A stretch of 64,000 bases of DNA from Alkalihalophilus pseudofirmus (GTDB taxonomy: Bacteria > Bacillota > Bacilli > Bacillales > Bacillaceae_D): the NCBI RefSeq assembly GCF_029094545.1, contig NZ_CP117835.1:662001-726000 (forward strand). Direction: 5' to 3'. Under the pieces are notes generated by a model. It was not told the DNA's origin. It searched no databases and saw nothing but the letters and a program-made list of their open reading frames with translations. Within the stretch, counting starts at the first letter, position 1. Every line of letters begins with the position of its first letter. The position numbers were made by a program, and so were the translations under genes. Of this stretch, positions 51,680 through 60,903 are shown in pieces.

Positions 51680-53650
51680 GTGATACAGGAGAAATGGGAT
51701 GCCATTTTAAACATATGTAACGACCTAGAATTACCAGTAGCGATTTTCTCAGAAACTCATAAAATCCTTACATATAACAGCTACACCGAAAAGGTAATGT
51801 TTCACCCGCAAAAACAGCTCGCTGCTATACTTGCACAATTGCCAAACGTGACAAATCAATTAACGAAACAGAATATGAAAATTCAGGGACAAGATTATAT
51901 CGTTTATAAAAATATACTGAATACCGCCTCGCGCGAATCATATTTATTATTTTATCCAACTGATCAGCGCACTGAATTAATGAATGAGATTGAAGAGCAG
52001 CTAGAACAACTCGTAAATACTAGATTTGAAGGCACCTTAATTCATGACCAAGGAAAGATTATCAGTGTAGATGAAGAATCGGCTGTTTTATTTGGTTACA
52101 CACGTAAGGAATTGATTCATTTATCTGTCTTTGAACTAATTTCACCGGAGGATTGGATCAAAGCGCAGGATGCAATTGTTAATGGATTAATCGAACCTTT
52201 TGAACTAAGGGCACTTCATAAAGATGGGACAACCATTCATATAGAGGTGCAGGGCCGACCCTACCCTTATAAGAAAAAAAAGGTGCGTCTTGTTTCGATA
52301 CGAAATATTACTGAACGAAAAAAACAAGAAGAACAGATTACATACTTAGCTTATCATGATGAAGTGACAGGTTTATTAAATAGAAGAGCCTTTCAAGAGC
52401 ATGTGAAAGAGCAGTTAAATGCATTAAAAAGCGACGAATCTGTCGTTGTCGCAACAATCGGATTAAACCGCTTAAAAACGGTAAATGATGCTATGGGAAT
52501 TGAGGCGGGAAATCGTCTTGTAAAAGAAGTGAGCCACCTATTGAATGAAAAGTGTCTCCCGCGTATTCACCTAGCTCGATTGGGCAGCGATGAGTTCATC
52601 CTTTCATTTATCGAAAGCAATCCACAAGATGCTGTCATTCCTTTTATTAATAATATTCTGGAGTGCTTCAATGAACCTTTGCAGCTCGATGAATTCTATT
52701 TTCATGTTAATTTAAGCGTAGGGCTGAGTATCTCATCTAATGCTTTAATTGATGTGAATGAATTAATTAGACAAGCAGAAGTTGCCCTGCACACGATCAA
52801 AGATTCTACACATGGTTCTATTCAATTTTATGAAAAGGAAATGAGCACAGGCTCGATCCGTGAGATGATTATTGAAAACGAACTCCGCCATGCGATAGCT
52901 AAAAATGAATTTACACTTGTGTTTCACCCGCAGGCCTGCCTTGAAAGTGGAGATTTATCTGGTGTGGAGGCCTTGCTGCGTTGGAAGAGTTCTGCTTTAG
53001 GAATGGTGTCTCCTTTTGAATTTATTGAAGTGGCAGAAAAAACGGGTTTAATTATTCCAATTGGGAAATGGGTTATTGAGCAAGCTTGTCACTATGCCTT
53101 GAAGTTAGAAAGGGAGTTAGGGCGGCCGGTTAAAATGGCTGTTAATTTGTCACCGGTTCAATTTGTACAGCCAAACCTTGTTGAGATCATCACAAATGCC
53201 CTAGAAGAAGCCGGGTTAAATGCCTCTTCACTTGAACTTGAAATCACAGAATCTGTGGCGATGGAGGATGAGGCTCATGTGATGGAGAAGCTGACTGCTT
53301 TACGTGAGCTAGGAGTCCATGTGTCGATTGATGATTTTGGAACAGGTTATTCATCCTTACAGTATTTAAGTCAGTATCCGATTGATAAATTAAAAATTGA
53401 TAAATCATTTTTGCGAGTGCAAACAAATACAAATCAAACGATTATAAAATCGATTGTCTCAATGGGTCATAATATGGGGATGAAAGTGATAGCGGAAGGC
53501 GTAGAGTCCTATGATCATGTAGCGCTGCTTAGAAGTCTCGACTGTGATGAGATGCAAGGGTTTGTATGGACAAAGCCTCTTCCATTTACTGAACTAATCA
53601 CAAAATTAACGAGTGAAAGCAGGTTTCCTCTAGATACAGTTAAAAATTGA
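51680..53650 (+). CDS. PAS-GGDEF-EAL protein, probable cyclic di-GMP phosphodiesterase
   Basis: A 656-residue cytoplasmic protein: an N-terminal region (1-105), a PAS domain (about 110-215), a GGDEF domain (about 225-385) and an EAL domain (about 400-650). The GGDEF signature is altered to GSDEF, and the DxD metal strand reads GLNRLKTVND, so cyclase activity is doubtful. The EAL domain is intact (EALLRW, NLSPVQF, EITESVAM, DDFGTGYSSL, AEGVES). Likely degrades c-di-GMP, opposing the GAF-GGDEF cyclase at 15.6 kb. The start is GTG 51680 behind AAGGAGGGG. Confidence 0.9.
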   Translation: MIQEKWDAILNICNDLELPVAIFSETHKILTYNSYTEKVMFHPQKQLAAILAQLPNVTNQLTKQNMKIQGQDYIVYKNILNTASRESYLLFYPTDQRTELMNEIEEQLEQLVNTRFEGTLIHDQGKIISVDEESAVLFGYTRKELIHLSVFELISPEDWIKAQDAIVNGLIEPFELRALHKDGTTIHIEVQGRPYPYKKKKVRLVSIRNITERKKQEEQITYLAYHDEVTGLLNRRAFQEHVKEQLNALKSDESVVVATIGLNRLKTVNDAMGIEAGNRLVKEVSHLLNEKCLPRIHLARLGSDEFILSFIESNPQDAVIPFINNILECFNEPLQLDEFYFHVNLSVGLSISSNALIDVNELIRQAEVALHTIKDSTHGSIQFYEKEMSTGSIREMIIENELRHAIAKNEFTLVFHPQACLESGDLSGVEALLRWKSSALGMVSPFEFIEVAEKTGLIIPIGKWVIEQACHYALKLERELGRPVKMAVNLSPVQFVQPNLVEIITNALEEAGLNASSLELEITESVAMEDEAHVMEKLTALRELGVHVSIDDFGTGYSSLQYLSQYPIDKLKIDKSFLRVQTNTNQTIIKSIVSMGHNMGMKVIAEGVESYDHVALLRSLDCDEMQGFVWTKPLPFTELITKLTSESRFPLDTVKN

Positions 53651-53718
53651 TTGACATTTCTAATAAATCAGATACTATTGAACTATTATCCAAATATAAA
53701 ATGTTAGAGGTGTCACAT

Positions 53719-54921
53719 ATGAAATACGCGTTTGCAAAGAGAATCCGTCATCTACAATCATCAGCCATTCGTGATATTTTAAAAGTCGTAGGAAGAGGAG
53801 ATATCATTTCATTTGCAGGAGGCCTTCCTGATGATGAGCTGTTTCCGATCGAAGGAATTGAAGAATCGTTTGCTAAGGTGTTTGAGTCAGGCAAAAAGTC
53901 TCTTCAATATACAGAAACAGAGGGGTACCTTCCGCTTAGAGAAGTCATTTTAGAGAGAATGAGCAGAAAAGGGATTACGAGCTATTCTGCTGAAAATGTT
54001 ATGCTTACTACCGGTTCGCAGCAGGTTATTGATCTGTTTTCACGTGTAATGCTGAATCCGGGTGATGTCATTTTAACAGAAGATCCAACTTACCTTGCTG
54101 CCCTGCAAGTATTTAAATCCTATGAAGCGAAGGTCGTGGCTGTAGCTTCAGATGATAACGGGATGCTTCCGGATGATCTAGAAAGAAAAATGAAGCAGTA
54201 CAAACCAAAAGCAATCTATGTCGTGCCAACTTTTTCTAATCCAGCAGGCCGAGTATGGTCGCTTGAGCGCAGACAGCAGCTCTTGAGCCAAGCAGAAAAA
54301 GGCAATGTCATTATTTTAGAAGATGACCCGTATGGTGATATTCAATTCCGTCAAGATGAGACCTATACTCCGCTTGCCGCTCTAGATGACGGGACACAAG
54401 TTCTGTATACAAGTACTTTCTCAAAAACGGCAGTACCTGCTCTTCGAACGGGATGGGTAGCAGGACCATTTCAAGTCATTCGTATGATGGCCCAAGCTAA
54501 ACAGGCAAATGACCTGCATTCTAATTCTTTGTCTCAACACGCGTTATACCAGCTATGTATGCATTTTGATTTAGATGCTCATATTCAGCAGTTAATACGC
54601 GTATATGAGAGCCGCATGAATATGATGGTAAATTGTATTGAACAAGCAAATATTGATGGGCTTCGTTTTGTGAAACCTAAGGGAGGCATGTTCCTTTGGC
54701 TGGAACTTGCTCCTGAAATTAACACAACAGCTCTATTGCCAGAAGCAGTAGAGGCAGGAGTTGCTTATGTTCCGGGGGAACCGTTCTATGCAGATGTAGC
54801 GCAAAAGAACACCATGCGCTTGAACTACACGCATGCAACACCTGAAAAGATTGAGCATGGGATGGGATTGCTGCTTGATCTTCTTAAAGAGAAAAGTAAA
54901 AACCCTCATATCTTCTCATAA
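53719..54921 (+). CDS. PLP-dependent aminotransferase (LysN / 2-aminoadipate type)
   Basis: A 400-residue fold-type I aminotransferase. Motifs include SFAGGLPDDELFP (about residue 33), LTTGSQQVIDLFSRV, FSNPAGRVWS, LEDDPYGDIQF and the PLP-lysine segment TSTFSKTAVPALRTGW (about 235). This is the branch that includes LysN and MocR catalytic domains; it lacks a DNA-binding domain. It probably acts on aromatic, branched or 2-aminoadipate-like amino acids. AGAGGTG points to ATG 53719; the frame is open back to 53647 inside the previous gene's 3' end. Confidence 0.87.
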   Translation: MKYAFAKRIRHLQSSAIRDILKVVGRGDIISFAGGLPDDELFPIEGIEESFAKVFESGKKSLQYTETEGYLPLREVILERMSRKGITSYSAENVMLTTGSQQVIDLFSRVMLNPGDVILTEDPTYLAALQVFKSYEAKVVAVASDDNGMLPDDLERKMKQYKPKAIYVVPTFSNPAGRVWSLERRQQLLSQAEKGNVIILEDDPYGDIQFRQDETYTPLAALDDGTQVLYTSTFSKTAVPALRTGWVAGPFQVIRMMAQAKQANDLHSNSLSQHALYQLCMHFDLDAHIQQLIRVYESRMNMMVNCIEQANIDGLRFVKPKGGMFLWLELAPEINTTALLPEAVEAGVAYVPGEPFYADVAQKNTMRLNYTHATPEKIEHGMGLLLDLLKEKSKNPHIFS

Positions 54922-54926
54922 CATAG

Positions 54927-54960
54927 AAAACCGTGTGAGCACTCTGCTCACACGGTTTTT
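54927..54960. terminator. Bidirectional terminator between convergent genes
   Basis: A long near-perfect stem, AAAACCGTGTGAGCA / TGCTCACACGGTTTT, with a very short loop and A/T tracts on both sides. Confidence 0.94.
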
Positions 54961-54967
54961 AACGTAA

Positions 54968-56347
54968 TTACCTGAAAAGATTAAGAATAAGATCCAATAA
55001 TCCAATCGAACTTAGGAAAATGATGAAGATGGCAACCGGTGCAAAATAACGTAATAAGAATAACCACGCATTTCCAAGCCACGTATCACCGAAGTCAGAA
55101 TCAGATAATGCATCTGCTTTCTTAAAACCCCAGCCCATAAACAAAGCAATCATTAAACCGCCTAATGGAAGCAAAATATTTGATGCGATAAAATCGATTG
55201 AATCAAGAATATCACGACCACCAATAATCGCTACATTAGATAAAATGCCTTGACCAAGTGAAGAAGGGATACCTAGTAAGAAGATAATTCCCCCGATAAC
55301 TAGAGCTGCCTTTCTACGTGACCAAGAGAAACGGCGAATAAAATAAGCAACCGCTACTTCTAATAGAGATACAGCTGAAGAAAGAGCAGCTGCTGCTAAT
55401 AAGAAGAAGAATAATAGACCGAATAACCAGCCCATTGAAATACTGTCAAATACATCAGGCATGATCATGAATACAAGACCAGGGCCACTTGCTGGCTCAA
55501 TTCCAAATGCAAAAACAGCAGGGAAGATCATAATGCCGGCTACAATCGCAAATAACGTATCAAGACCTGCAACACTCGCTGCAGCACCAGGCAGTCGTTC
55601 TTTATTAGATAAATAACTACCATACGTAATTAGGGCACCCATACCTAGACTTAATGAGAAAAAGGCTTGTCCAAGGGCTGCTAGATAAATATTCGGATCT
55701 GTTAGAGCGCTCCAATCAGGACTGAAAAGAAAGGCTAGACCTTCTCTAGCTCCACCAAGAGTTAATCCATAAGCAGAAAGACCAATTAATAATACACCTA
55801 ATAATGGCATTAAAATTTTGTTTGAACGTTCAATCCCTTTTTTAACTCCAACATAGACAATGGCAATGGTCGCAGCCATAAAGAGGAATTGCCATAACAG
55901 CGGATGGTATGGATTAGTAATAAAGTCAACAAAAAATCCTTCATAACCGCCTTCAGGAGCAGTCCACAGGTTTCCTGTCAGATAATTGACGAAATAGTAA
56001 GAAATCCACCCTGCGATGACTCCGTAAAAGGATAGAATCATAAATGCAGCAGCTACTCCCATCAGTCCGGCTATCTTCCAAGGCTTCCCTGGAGCAAGCT
56101 TTTCAAATGAACCGACTGCATCACTTTTCGCTTTACGTCCAATTGTAAACTCCGCCATTACAATTGGAATCCCGATTAATAAAATACAAGCTAGGTAAAT
56201 GAGCAAGAATGCTGCACCACCATTTTCTCCTGTAACATAGGCAAAGCGCCATACGTTACCTAAACCTACTGCTGACCCCATCGCAGCTAAAATAAATCCT
56301 AGCCGCGAGGCCCATTGCTCACGACCCACATCTTCCTTTAGCGACAC
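54968..56347 (-). CDS. Sodium:neurotransmitter symporter (NSS) family transporter
   Basis: A 459-residue NSS/SNF transporter with about eleven or twelve membrane segments, LeuT fold. The N-terminal GSAVGLGNVWRFAYVTGENGG is the family signature that binds Na+ and substrate. Similar to B. subtilis YocR and YhdH, which take up amino acids with sodium; the substrate is unknown. The start is GTG 56347 with AAAGGAGG eight bases upstream. Confidence 0.93.
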   Translation of the reverse strand: MSLKEDVGREQWASRLGFILAAMGSAVGLGNVWRFAYVTGENGGAAFLLIYLACILLIGIPIVMAEFTIGRKAKSDAVGSFEKLAPGKPWKIAGLMGVAAAFMILSFYGVIAGWISYYFVNYLTGNLWTAPEGGYEGFFVDFITNPYHPLLWQFLFMAATIAIVYVGVKKGIERSNKILMPLLGVLLIGLSAYGLTLGGAREGLAFLFSPDWSALTDPNIYLAALGQAFFSLSLGMGALITYGSYLSNKERLPGAAASVAGLDTLFAIVAGIMIFPAVFAFGIEPASGPGLVFMIMPDVFDSISMGWLFGLLFFFLLAAAALSSAVSLLEVAVAYFIRRFSWSRRKAALVIGGIIFLLGIPSSLGQGILSNVAIIGGRDILDSIDFIASNILLPLGGLMIALFMGWGFKKADALSDSDFGDTWLGNAWLFLLRYFAPVAIFIIFLSSIGLLDLILNLFR

Positions 56348-56549
56348 AACGTATTCCTCCTTTAATACAGTAAAATAATTTCGTGAACTTACTATAGCAT
56401 AAAAGCTTCTCTGTGAATAGGGAATTTTCTGACTTTTTAGGTATTTGTCCTCTAATTTTTAAAAAAGTATGTAATTCATAAAGGATTATTCATAATTTTC
56501 ATATAATGATATCTTTTTGTTATACTTAAAATCAAGGATGGTGGTAGAA

Positions 56550-57716
56550 ATGTTAACATTGCTTAAAAACGGAGATGTATTTACACCTGATTACATAGGA
56601 AAAAAGGATGTCCTCATCGGAGGAGGTAAAATTCTAGCGATTGATGAAAATATAACACTTGCAGGCACTGTAGGTGTTGAGATGATTAATGCTCAAGGTA
56701 TGCATGTAGTGCCTGGCTTTATTGACAGCCACGTTCATATTATTGGCGGGGGTGGAGAAGGGGGATTTAGTACAAGAACACCTGAATTAACGTTAACAGA
56801 GGCGACGAAAGCCGGAGTGACAACCATTGTGGGAGTATTAGGTACAGATGGCTTCTCTCGTACAATGACAGATTTGATTGCTAAAGCAAAAGGATTAACA
56901 GAAGAAGGGATTACTTGCTTTGTGCATACTGGATCTTATCACGTGCCCATTCAGCCTGTGACAGGGAGAATTGAGACGGATCTAATGCTGATTCAAGAAG
57001 TTATTGGAGTGGGGGAAGTGGCGATTTCTGATCACCGGTCGGCACAGCCAGAGCTTAACGAGTTAAAAAGGCTTGCGGCAGAAGCTAGGGTGGGAGGTAT
57101 GCTCTCTGGAAAGGGAGGGATCGTAAATGTTCACATCGGCGACGGTGCAGATAAGCTTTCATTATTAGAAGAGATTGCAAGGACCACAGAGATTCCAATC
57201 ACTCAATTCTTACCTACGCATATTAATAGAAATAAAGATTTGCTCCAAGCCGGGATTATCTATGCGAGTAATGGAGGGCGCATTGATTTAACAACGAGCA
57301 ACTTGCCTCATGAGGGCGAATCTGACTTGAAATGCAGTAAAGCGTTTAAGAAAATCCTCTCACGCGGGATAGATCTTTCTCTTGTTACATTCACCTCAGA
57401 TGCTCAAGGAAGTCTGCCTAGATTCAATGACAAAGGGGAGTTTACCGGCCTTGGAATTGGCGAGATACGTTCTCTTTATAATGAAGTGCGTGCATCAGTT
57501 ATAGAAGAAGGCATCCCGCTTGAGCAAGCTCTTCAAGTAGTCACACGTAATGTCGCAAACGCTCTTAAACTAAAAGGAAAAGGTGAGCTTGCAATTCAAA
57601 ATGATGCAGATATTGTTCTGCTTGATAAACAAGACTTAACGATTGATACTGTTATTGCTAAAGGACAAAAAATGATTTCGCATAAAGAAACGATCATAAA
57701 AGGTACGTTTGAATAA
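56550..57716 (+). CDS. iadA: Isoaspartyl dipeptidase (beta-aspartyl peptidase)
   Basis: A 388-residue binuclear metallohydrolase of the amidohydrolase superfamily, the length of E. coli IadA (390). It splits isoaspartyl dipeptides formed by protein ageing. The metal-binding HVH is in IDSHVHIIGGGGEGGFSTR (about residue 66), with GEVAISDHRSAQP (about 158), NVHIGDG (about 195), LPTHINRN (about 222) and the catalytic Asp in FTSDAQGS (about 281). AAGGATGGTGG favours ATG 56550; the frame opens earlier at 56517. Confidence 0.92.
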   Translation: MLTLLKNGDVFTPDYIGKKDVLIGGGKILAIDENITLAGTVGVEMINAQGMHVVPGFIDSHVHIIGGGGEGGFSTRTPELTLTEATKAGVTTIVGVLGTDGFSRTMTDLIAKAKGLTEEGITCFVHTGSYHVPIQPVTGRIETDLMLIQEVIGVGEVAISDHRSAQPELNELKRLAAEARVGGMLSGKGGIVNVHIGDGADKLSLLEEIARTTEIPITQFLPTHINRNKDLLQAGIIYASNGGRIDLTTSNLPHEGESDLKCSKAFKKILSRGIDLSLVTFTSDAQGSLPRFNDKGEFTGLGIGEIRSLYNEVRASVIEEGIPLEQALQVVTRNVANALKLKGKGELAIQNDADIVLLDKQDLTIDTVIAKGQKMISHKETIIKGTFE

Positions 57717-57800
57717 TTTATTAAGATGAATACCTTCACGCTGGTAAGTCGTTGCCTTATCAGCTAAATGTCCTATTTTACAGAATGAATTCAGAAAAAT

Positions 57801-57829
57801 TTGAATTGATCATACATTTTTTGTATAAT
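57801..57829 (+). promoter_or_regulatory. Sigma-A promoter of the leucine-degradation operon
   Basis: TTGAAT (57801-57806), a 17-nt spacer and a perfect TATAAT (57824-57829). The leader to the first start codon is about 160 bases. Confidence 0.83.
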
Positions 57830-57905
57830 AGATAAGGAAAGAGTACATAGGGAAAGGAGTACCCCTTAAAAACCGACTGGTTAGTATAAAAGTCGACATA
57901 ATTTT

Positions 57906-57919
57906 TGAATGCGCTTTCA
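57906..57919 (+). promoter_or_regulatory. CcpA cre site in the operon leader
   Basis: TGAATGCGCTTTCA fits the cre consensus TGWNANCGNTNWCA at every position except one (T for A at position 5). Located about 77 bases after the -10, it would act as a roadblock when glucose is present. Confidence 0.75.
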
Positions 57920-57941
57920 TTTGTATGTTTTATTTACTTAA

Positions 57942-57963
57942 ATTCTGAACAACCGCTCAGAAT
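57942..57963 (+). promoter_or_regulatory. Perfect 7-8-7 dyad, putative TetR-type operator
   Basis: ATTCTGA (57942-57948) and TCAGAAT (57957-57963) around ACAACCGC. It lies between the cre site and the ribosome site of the first gene. It has no T tract, so an operator for a fatty-acyl/branched-chain regulator is the favoured reading. Confidence 0.5.
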
Positions 57964-57994
57964 ATACTTATTTCTATACCTAGGAGGAAATGCG

Positions 57995-59140
57995 ATGAAC
58001 TTTGATTTAACGAAAGAACAGAAAATGATTCGTGATATGGTTCGAGATTTCGCACAAAATGAAATTGCACCAGGTGCTGAGGAAAGAGATGCAAGCGCTG
58101 AGTTTCCGGAGGACATTTTTAAGAAAATTGGAGAACTTGGACTTTTAGGCATTCCATTCCCAGAAGAATATGGCGGTTCAGGCGGAGATACGGTTTCTTA
58201 TGCATTAGCTGTAGAAGAAATTGGCCGTGCATGCGGAGGTACAGGTTTAAGTTACGCTGCGGCTGTATCACTAGGGGCAAGTCCTCTTTATTATTTTGGA
58301 ACGGAGGAACAGAAAAAAGAACATCTTACTCCCCTTGCACAAGGACAGTCCCTAGGTTCGTTTGGGTTAACGGAGCCTAATGCGGGTTCTGATGCAGGCG
58401 GTACACAAACAAAAGCTGTTCTTGACGGTGATGAGTATGTGATTAACGGCGAAAAATGCTGGATCACGAATGCGAGTTATGCAAGAACCGTGATTGTAAC
58501 AGCAGTAACAGGAAAAGACGATAGAGGGAAGAACATTATCTCAGCTCTTATTGTCCCAACAGATTCGCCTGGATTCACGATTAATAGCAATTACGAAAAA
58601 ATGGGTGTTCGAGCTTCTAATACATGTGAACTAGTTTTAGAGGATGTCAGGGTGCCGAAGGAGAATTTATTAGGTGACCCACAAGGCGGGTTTAAACAAT
58701 TTCTTTATACATTAGATGGCGGCCGCATTTCCATTGCAGCTCTTGGAGTAGGTATTGCACAAGCGGCATTTGAGCGTGCGCTCGCTTATTCTAAAGAACG
58801 TAAGCAATTTGGAAAGACGATCTCTAGCTTCCAAGCGATCCAATTTAAGCTTGCTGATATGGCCATGGAAATTGAATTGGCGCGAAACATGGTGATGAAG
58901 GCTGCGTGGTTAAAGGATCAAAATCGTGCTTTTGGGAAAGAGGCTGCGTTTGCTAAGCTTTATGCGTCTGAAACAGCTACACGTACTGCTAATCAGGCGA
59001 TTCAAATTCACGGGGGATATGGTTACATGCGTGAATATGAAGTAGAACGTATGCTGCGTGATGCAAAATTACTTGAAATTGGGGAAGGGACTTCTGAGAT
59101 TCAGCGTCTCGTTATTTCAAGACAGCTAGGCTGCCGCTAA
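57995..59140 (+). CDS. yngJ: Acyl-CoA dehydrogenase (isovaleryl-CoA type)
   Basis: A 381-residue FAD enzyme. FGLTEPNAGSDAGGT (about residue 125), CWITNASYA (about 157), the DGGRISIAALGVGIAQAAF stretch (about 238) and the Glu-bearing LEIGEGTSEIQRLVI near residue 366 are standard. As the first gene of an operon matching B. subtilis yngJ-I-H-HB-G-F, it should oxidise isovaleryl-CoA in leucine degradation. TAGGAGG precedes ATG 57995. The frame is open from 57905, but that stretch covers the cre site and dyad. Confidence 0.92.
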   Translation: MNFDLTKEQKMIRDMVRDFAQNEIAPGAEERDASAEFPEDIFKKIGELGLLGIPFPEEYGGSGGDTVSYALAVEEIGRACGGTGLSYAAAVSLGASPLYYFGTEEQKKEHLTPLAQGQSLGSFGLTEPNAGSDAGGTQTKAVLDGDEYVINGEKCWITNASYARTVIVTAVTGKDDRGKNIISALIVPTDSPGFTINSNYEKMGVRASNTCELVLEDVRVPKENLLGDPQGGFKQFLYTLDGGRISIAALGVGIAQAAFERALAYSKERKQFGKTISSFQAIQFKLADMAMEIELARNMVMKAAWLKDQNRAFGKEAAFAKLYASETATRTANQAIQIHGGYGYMREYEVERMLRDAKLLEIGEGTSEIQRLVISRQLGCR

Positions 59141-59188
59141 CAAGATTGACGTATAGGCTCATCCACTTAAAACATAAGGGGGATTATT

Positions 59189-60835
59189 ATGTCAGATATT
59201 CAAGTACCTATCGGAAAACTGTTAGAAGATGTAGCAAAAAGACAACCTGATCATGAAGCGGTTGTTTATTCTGACCGAGGGTTAAGGTATACGTATCAAC
59301 AATTTGATGAAGAATGTCGCAAAGCTGCAAAAGGGCTTATGGCACTCGGAATTGAACGCGGGGAGCATGTAGCGATCTGGTCTACTAATAAACCAGAATG
59401 GCTCACAAGTCAATTTGCTACAGGAAAGATGGGAGCTGTATTAGTTACCGTCAACACAAATTATCGTACCTCTGAGCTTGAGTACTTACTGAAACAATCT
59501 GATGCAACGACCCTTATTTTAATGGATCAATTCCGTGATGCATCCTATATAGAGATGCTTTATAAAATTGTACCTGAACTGAAGCTTGCTGAGCGTGGAA
59601 ACTTGCAATCTAGCAAACTTCCAAAATTAAAAAATATCATTTTCTTAGGCGAAGAGGCTTATCCTGGTATGTATACATGGGGAGATTTAATTGAGCTAGG
59701 CAAAAAGGTAACAGATCCAGAGCTTGATGCCCGTATGGACAGCCTCGATAAAGATGATGTGATTAACATGCAGTATACCTCTGGTACAACTGGTTTTCCA
59801 AAAGGGGTTATGCTGACGCATTATAATCTAGCTAATAATGCAGTTAATATTGCCGGCTGCATGAATTTAACGAATAAAGATCGCCTATGTATTCCAGTCC
59901 CTTTCTTCCATTGTTTTGGGTGCGTACTTGGAACAATGGCATGTGTTTCTGTCGGTGCTACGATGGTACCTGTGGAAGAATTCAGTCCAAAGGCTGTGCT
60001 TGAAGCCGTTTCAAAAGAAAAGTGTACGGGGCTTCACGGGGTGCCAACGATGTTCATCGGCGAATTAAATGATCCTGATTTTGACACATATGACCTGTCT
60101 AGCTTACGTACAGGGATTATGGCCGGATCTAATTGCCCAATTGAAGTAATGAAAGCGGTTGTGGATAAAATGGGTGCTAGTGAGATTACGATTGCGTATG
60201 GCCAAACAGAATCATCTCCAGTTATTACACAAACTCGCGTTGATGATCCATTAATGCTCCGCGTAGAATCAGTTGGCCGTGCTCTTCCTAATGTAGAAGT
60301 GAAGATTGTCGAACCAGGAACGAATGATGAGGTCCCTCGCGGCGTTCAAGGTGAGTTATGTACACGCGGTTATCATGTCATGAAGGGATATTACAAAAAT
60401 CCTGAAGCAACTAAAGCAGCAATCACTGAAGATGGCTGGTTACATACGGGTGATTTAGCTGTGATGGATGAAAATGGTTATTGCCGTATTACAGGCAGAT
60501 TAAAAGATATGATCATTCGCGGCGGAGAAAATATCTATCCGCGTGAAATTGAAGAATTTCTTTATCAGCATCCAAAAGTGCTGGATGTTCAAGTTGTAGG
60601 GATACCTGATGAGAAATATGGTGAAGAAGTCTCTGCTTGGATTAAATTAAAAGAAGGAGAATCGACAACAGCTGACGAATTACGTAAAGACTGCATGGGT
60701 AAGATCGCAGCTTATAAAATTCCTCGCTATATCGCATTTGTCGATGAATATCCGATGACGGCATCAGGCAAAATCCAAAAATTTAAATTAAGACAGCAAG
60801 CAGAAGAGACGTTCAGCCGAGTGACCAATGAATAG
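59189..60835 (+). CDS. yngI: Acyl-CoA synthetase (AMP-forming)
   Basis: A 548-residue adenylate-forming ligase that activates a carboxylic acid to its CoA ester. The P-loop MQYTSGTTGFPKGVM is near residue 192, AYGQTESSP near 337, GWLHTGDLAVMDENGY near 415 and the C-terminal catalytic Lys in MTASGKIQKFK near 531. In this operon it probably activates branched or medium-chain acids such as isovalerate. AAGGGGG precedes ATG 59189. Confidence 0.92.
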   Translation: MSDIQVPIGKLLEDVAKRQPDHEAVVYSDRGLRYTYQQFDEECRKAAKGLMALGIERGEHVAIWSTNKPEWLTSQFATGKMGAVLVTVNTNYRTSELEYLLKQSDATTLILMDQFRDASYIEMLYKIVPELKLAERGNLQSSKLPKLKNIIFLGEEAYPGMYTWGDLIELGKKVTDPELDARMDSLDKDDVINMQYTSGTTGFPKGVMLTHYNLANNAVNIAGCMNLTNKDRLCIPVPFFHCFGCVLGTMACVSVGATMVPVEEFSPKAVLEAVSKEKCTGLHGVPTMFIGELNDPDFDTYDLSSLRTGIMAGSNCPIEVMKAVVDKMGASEITIAYGQTESSPVITQTRVDDPLMLRVESVGRALPNVEVKIVEPGTNDEVPRGVQGELCTRGYHVMKGYYKNPEATKAAITEDGWLHTGDLAVMDENGYCRITGRLKDMIIRGGENIYPREIEEFLYQHPKVLDVQVVGIPDEKYGEEVSAWIKLKEGESTTADELRKDCMGKIAAYKIPRYIAFVDEYPMTASGKIQKFKLRQQAEETFSRVTNE

Positions 60836-60903
60836 ATTGTAAGCGTTATCAAAATTGGCCGGATGATGTCGAAGCTCATCCGGCCTCCCAATGAGGTGAG
60901 AAG

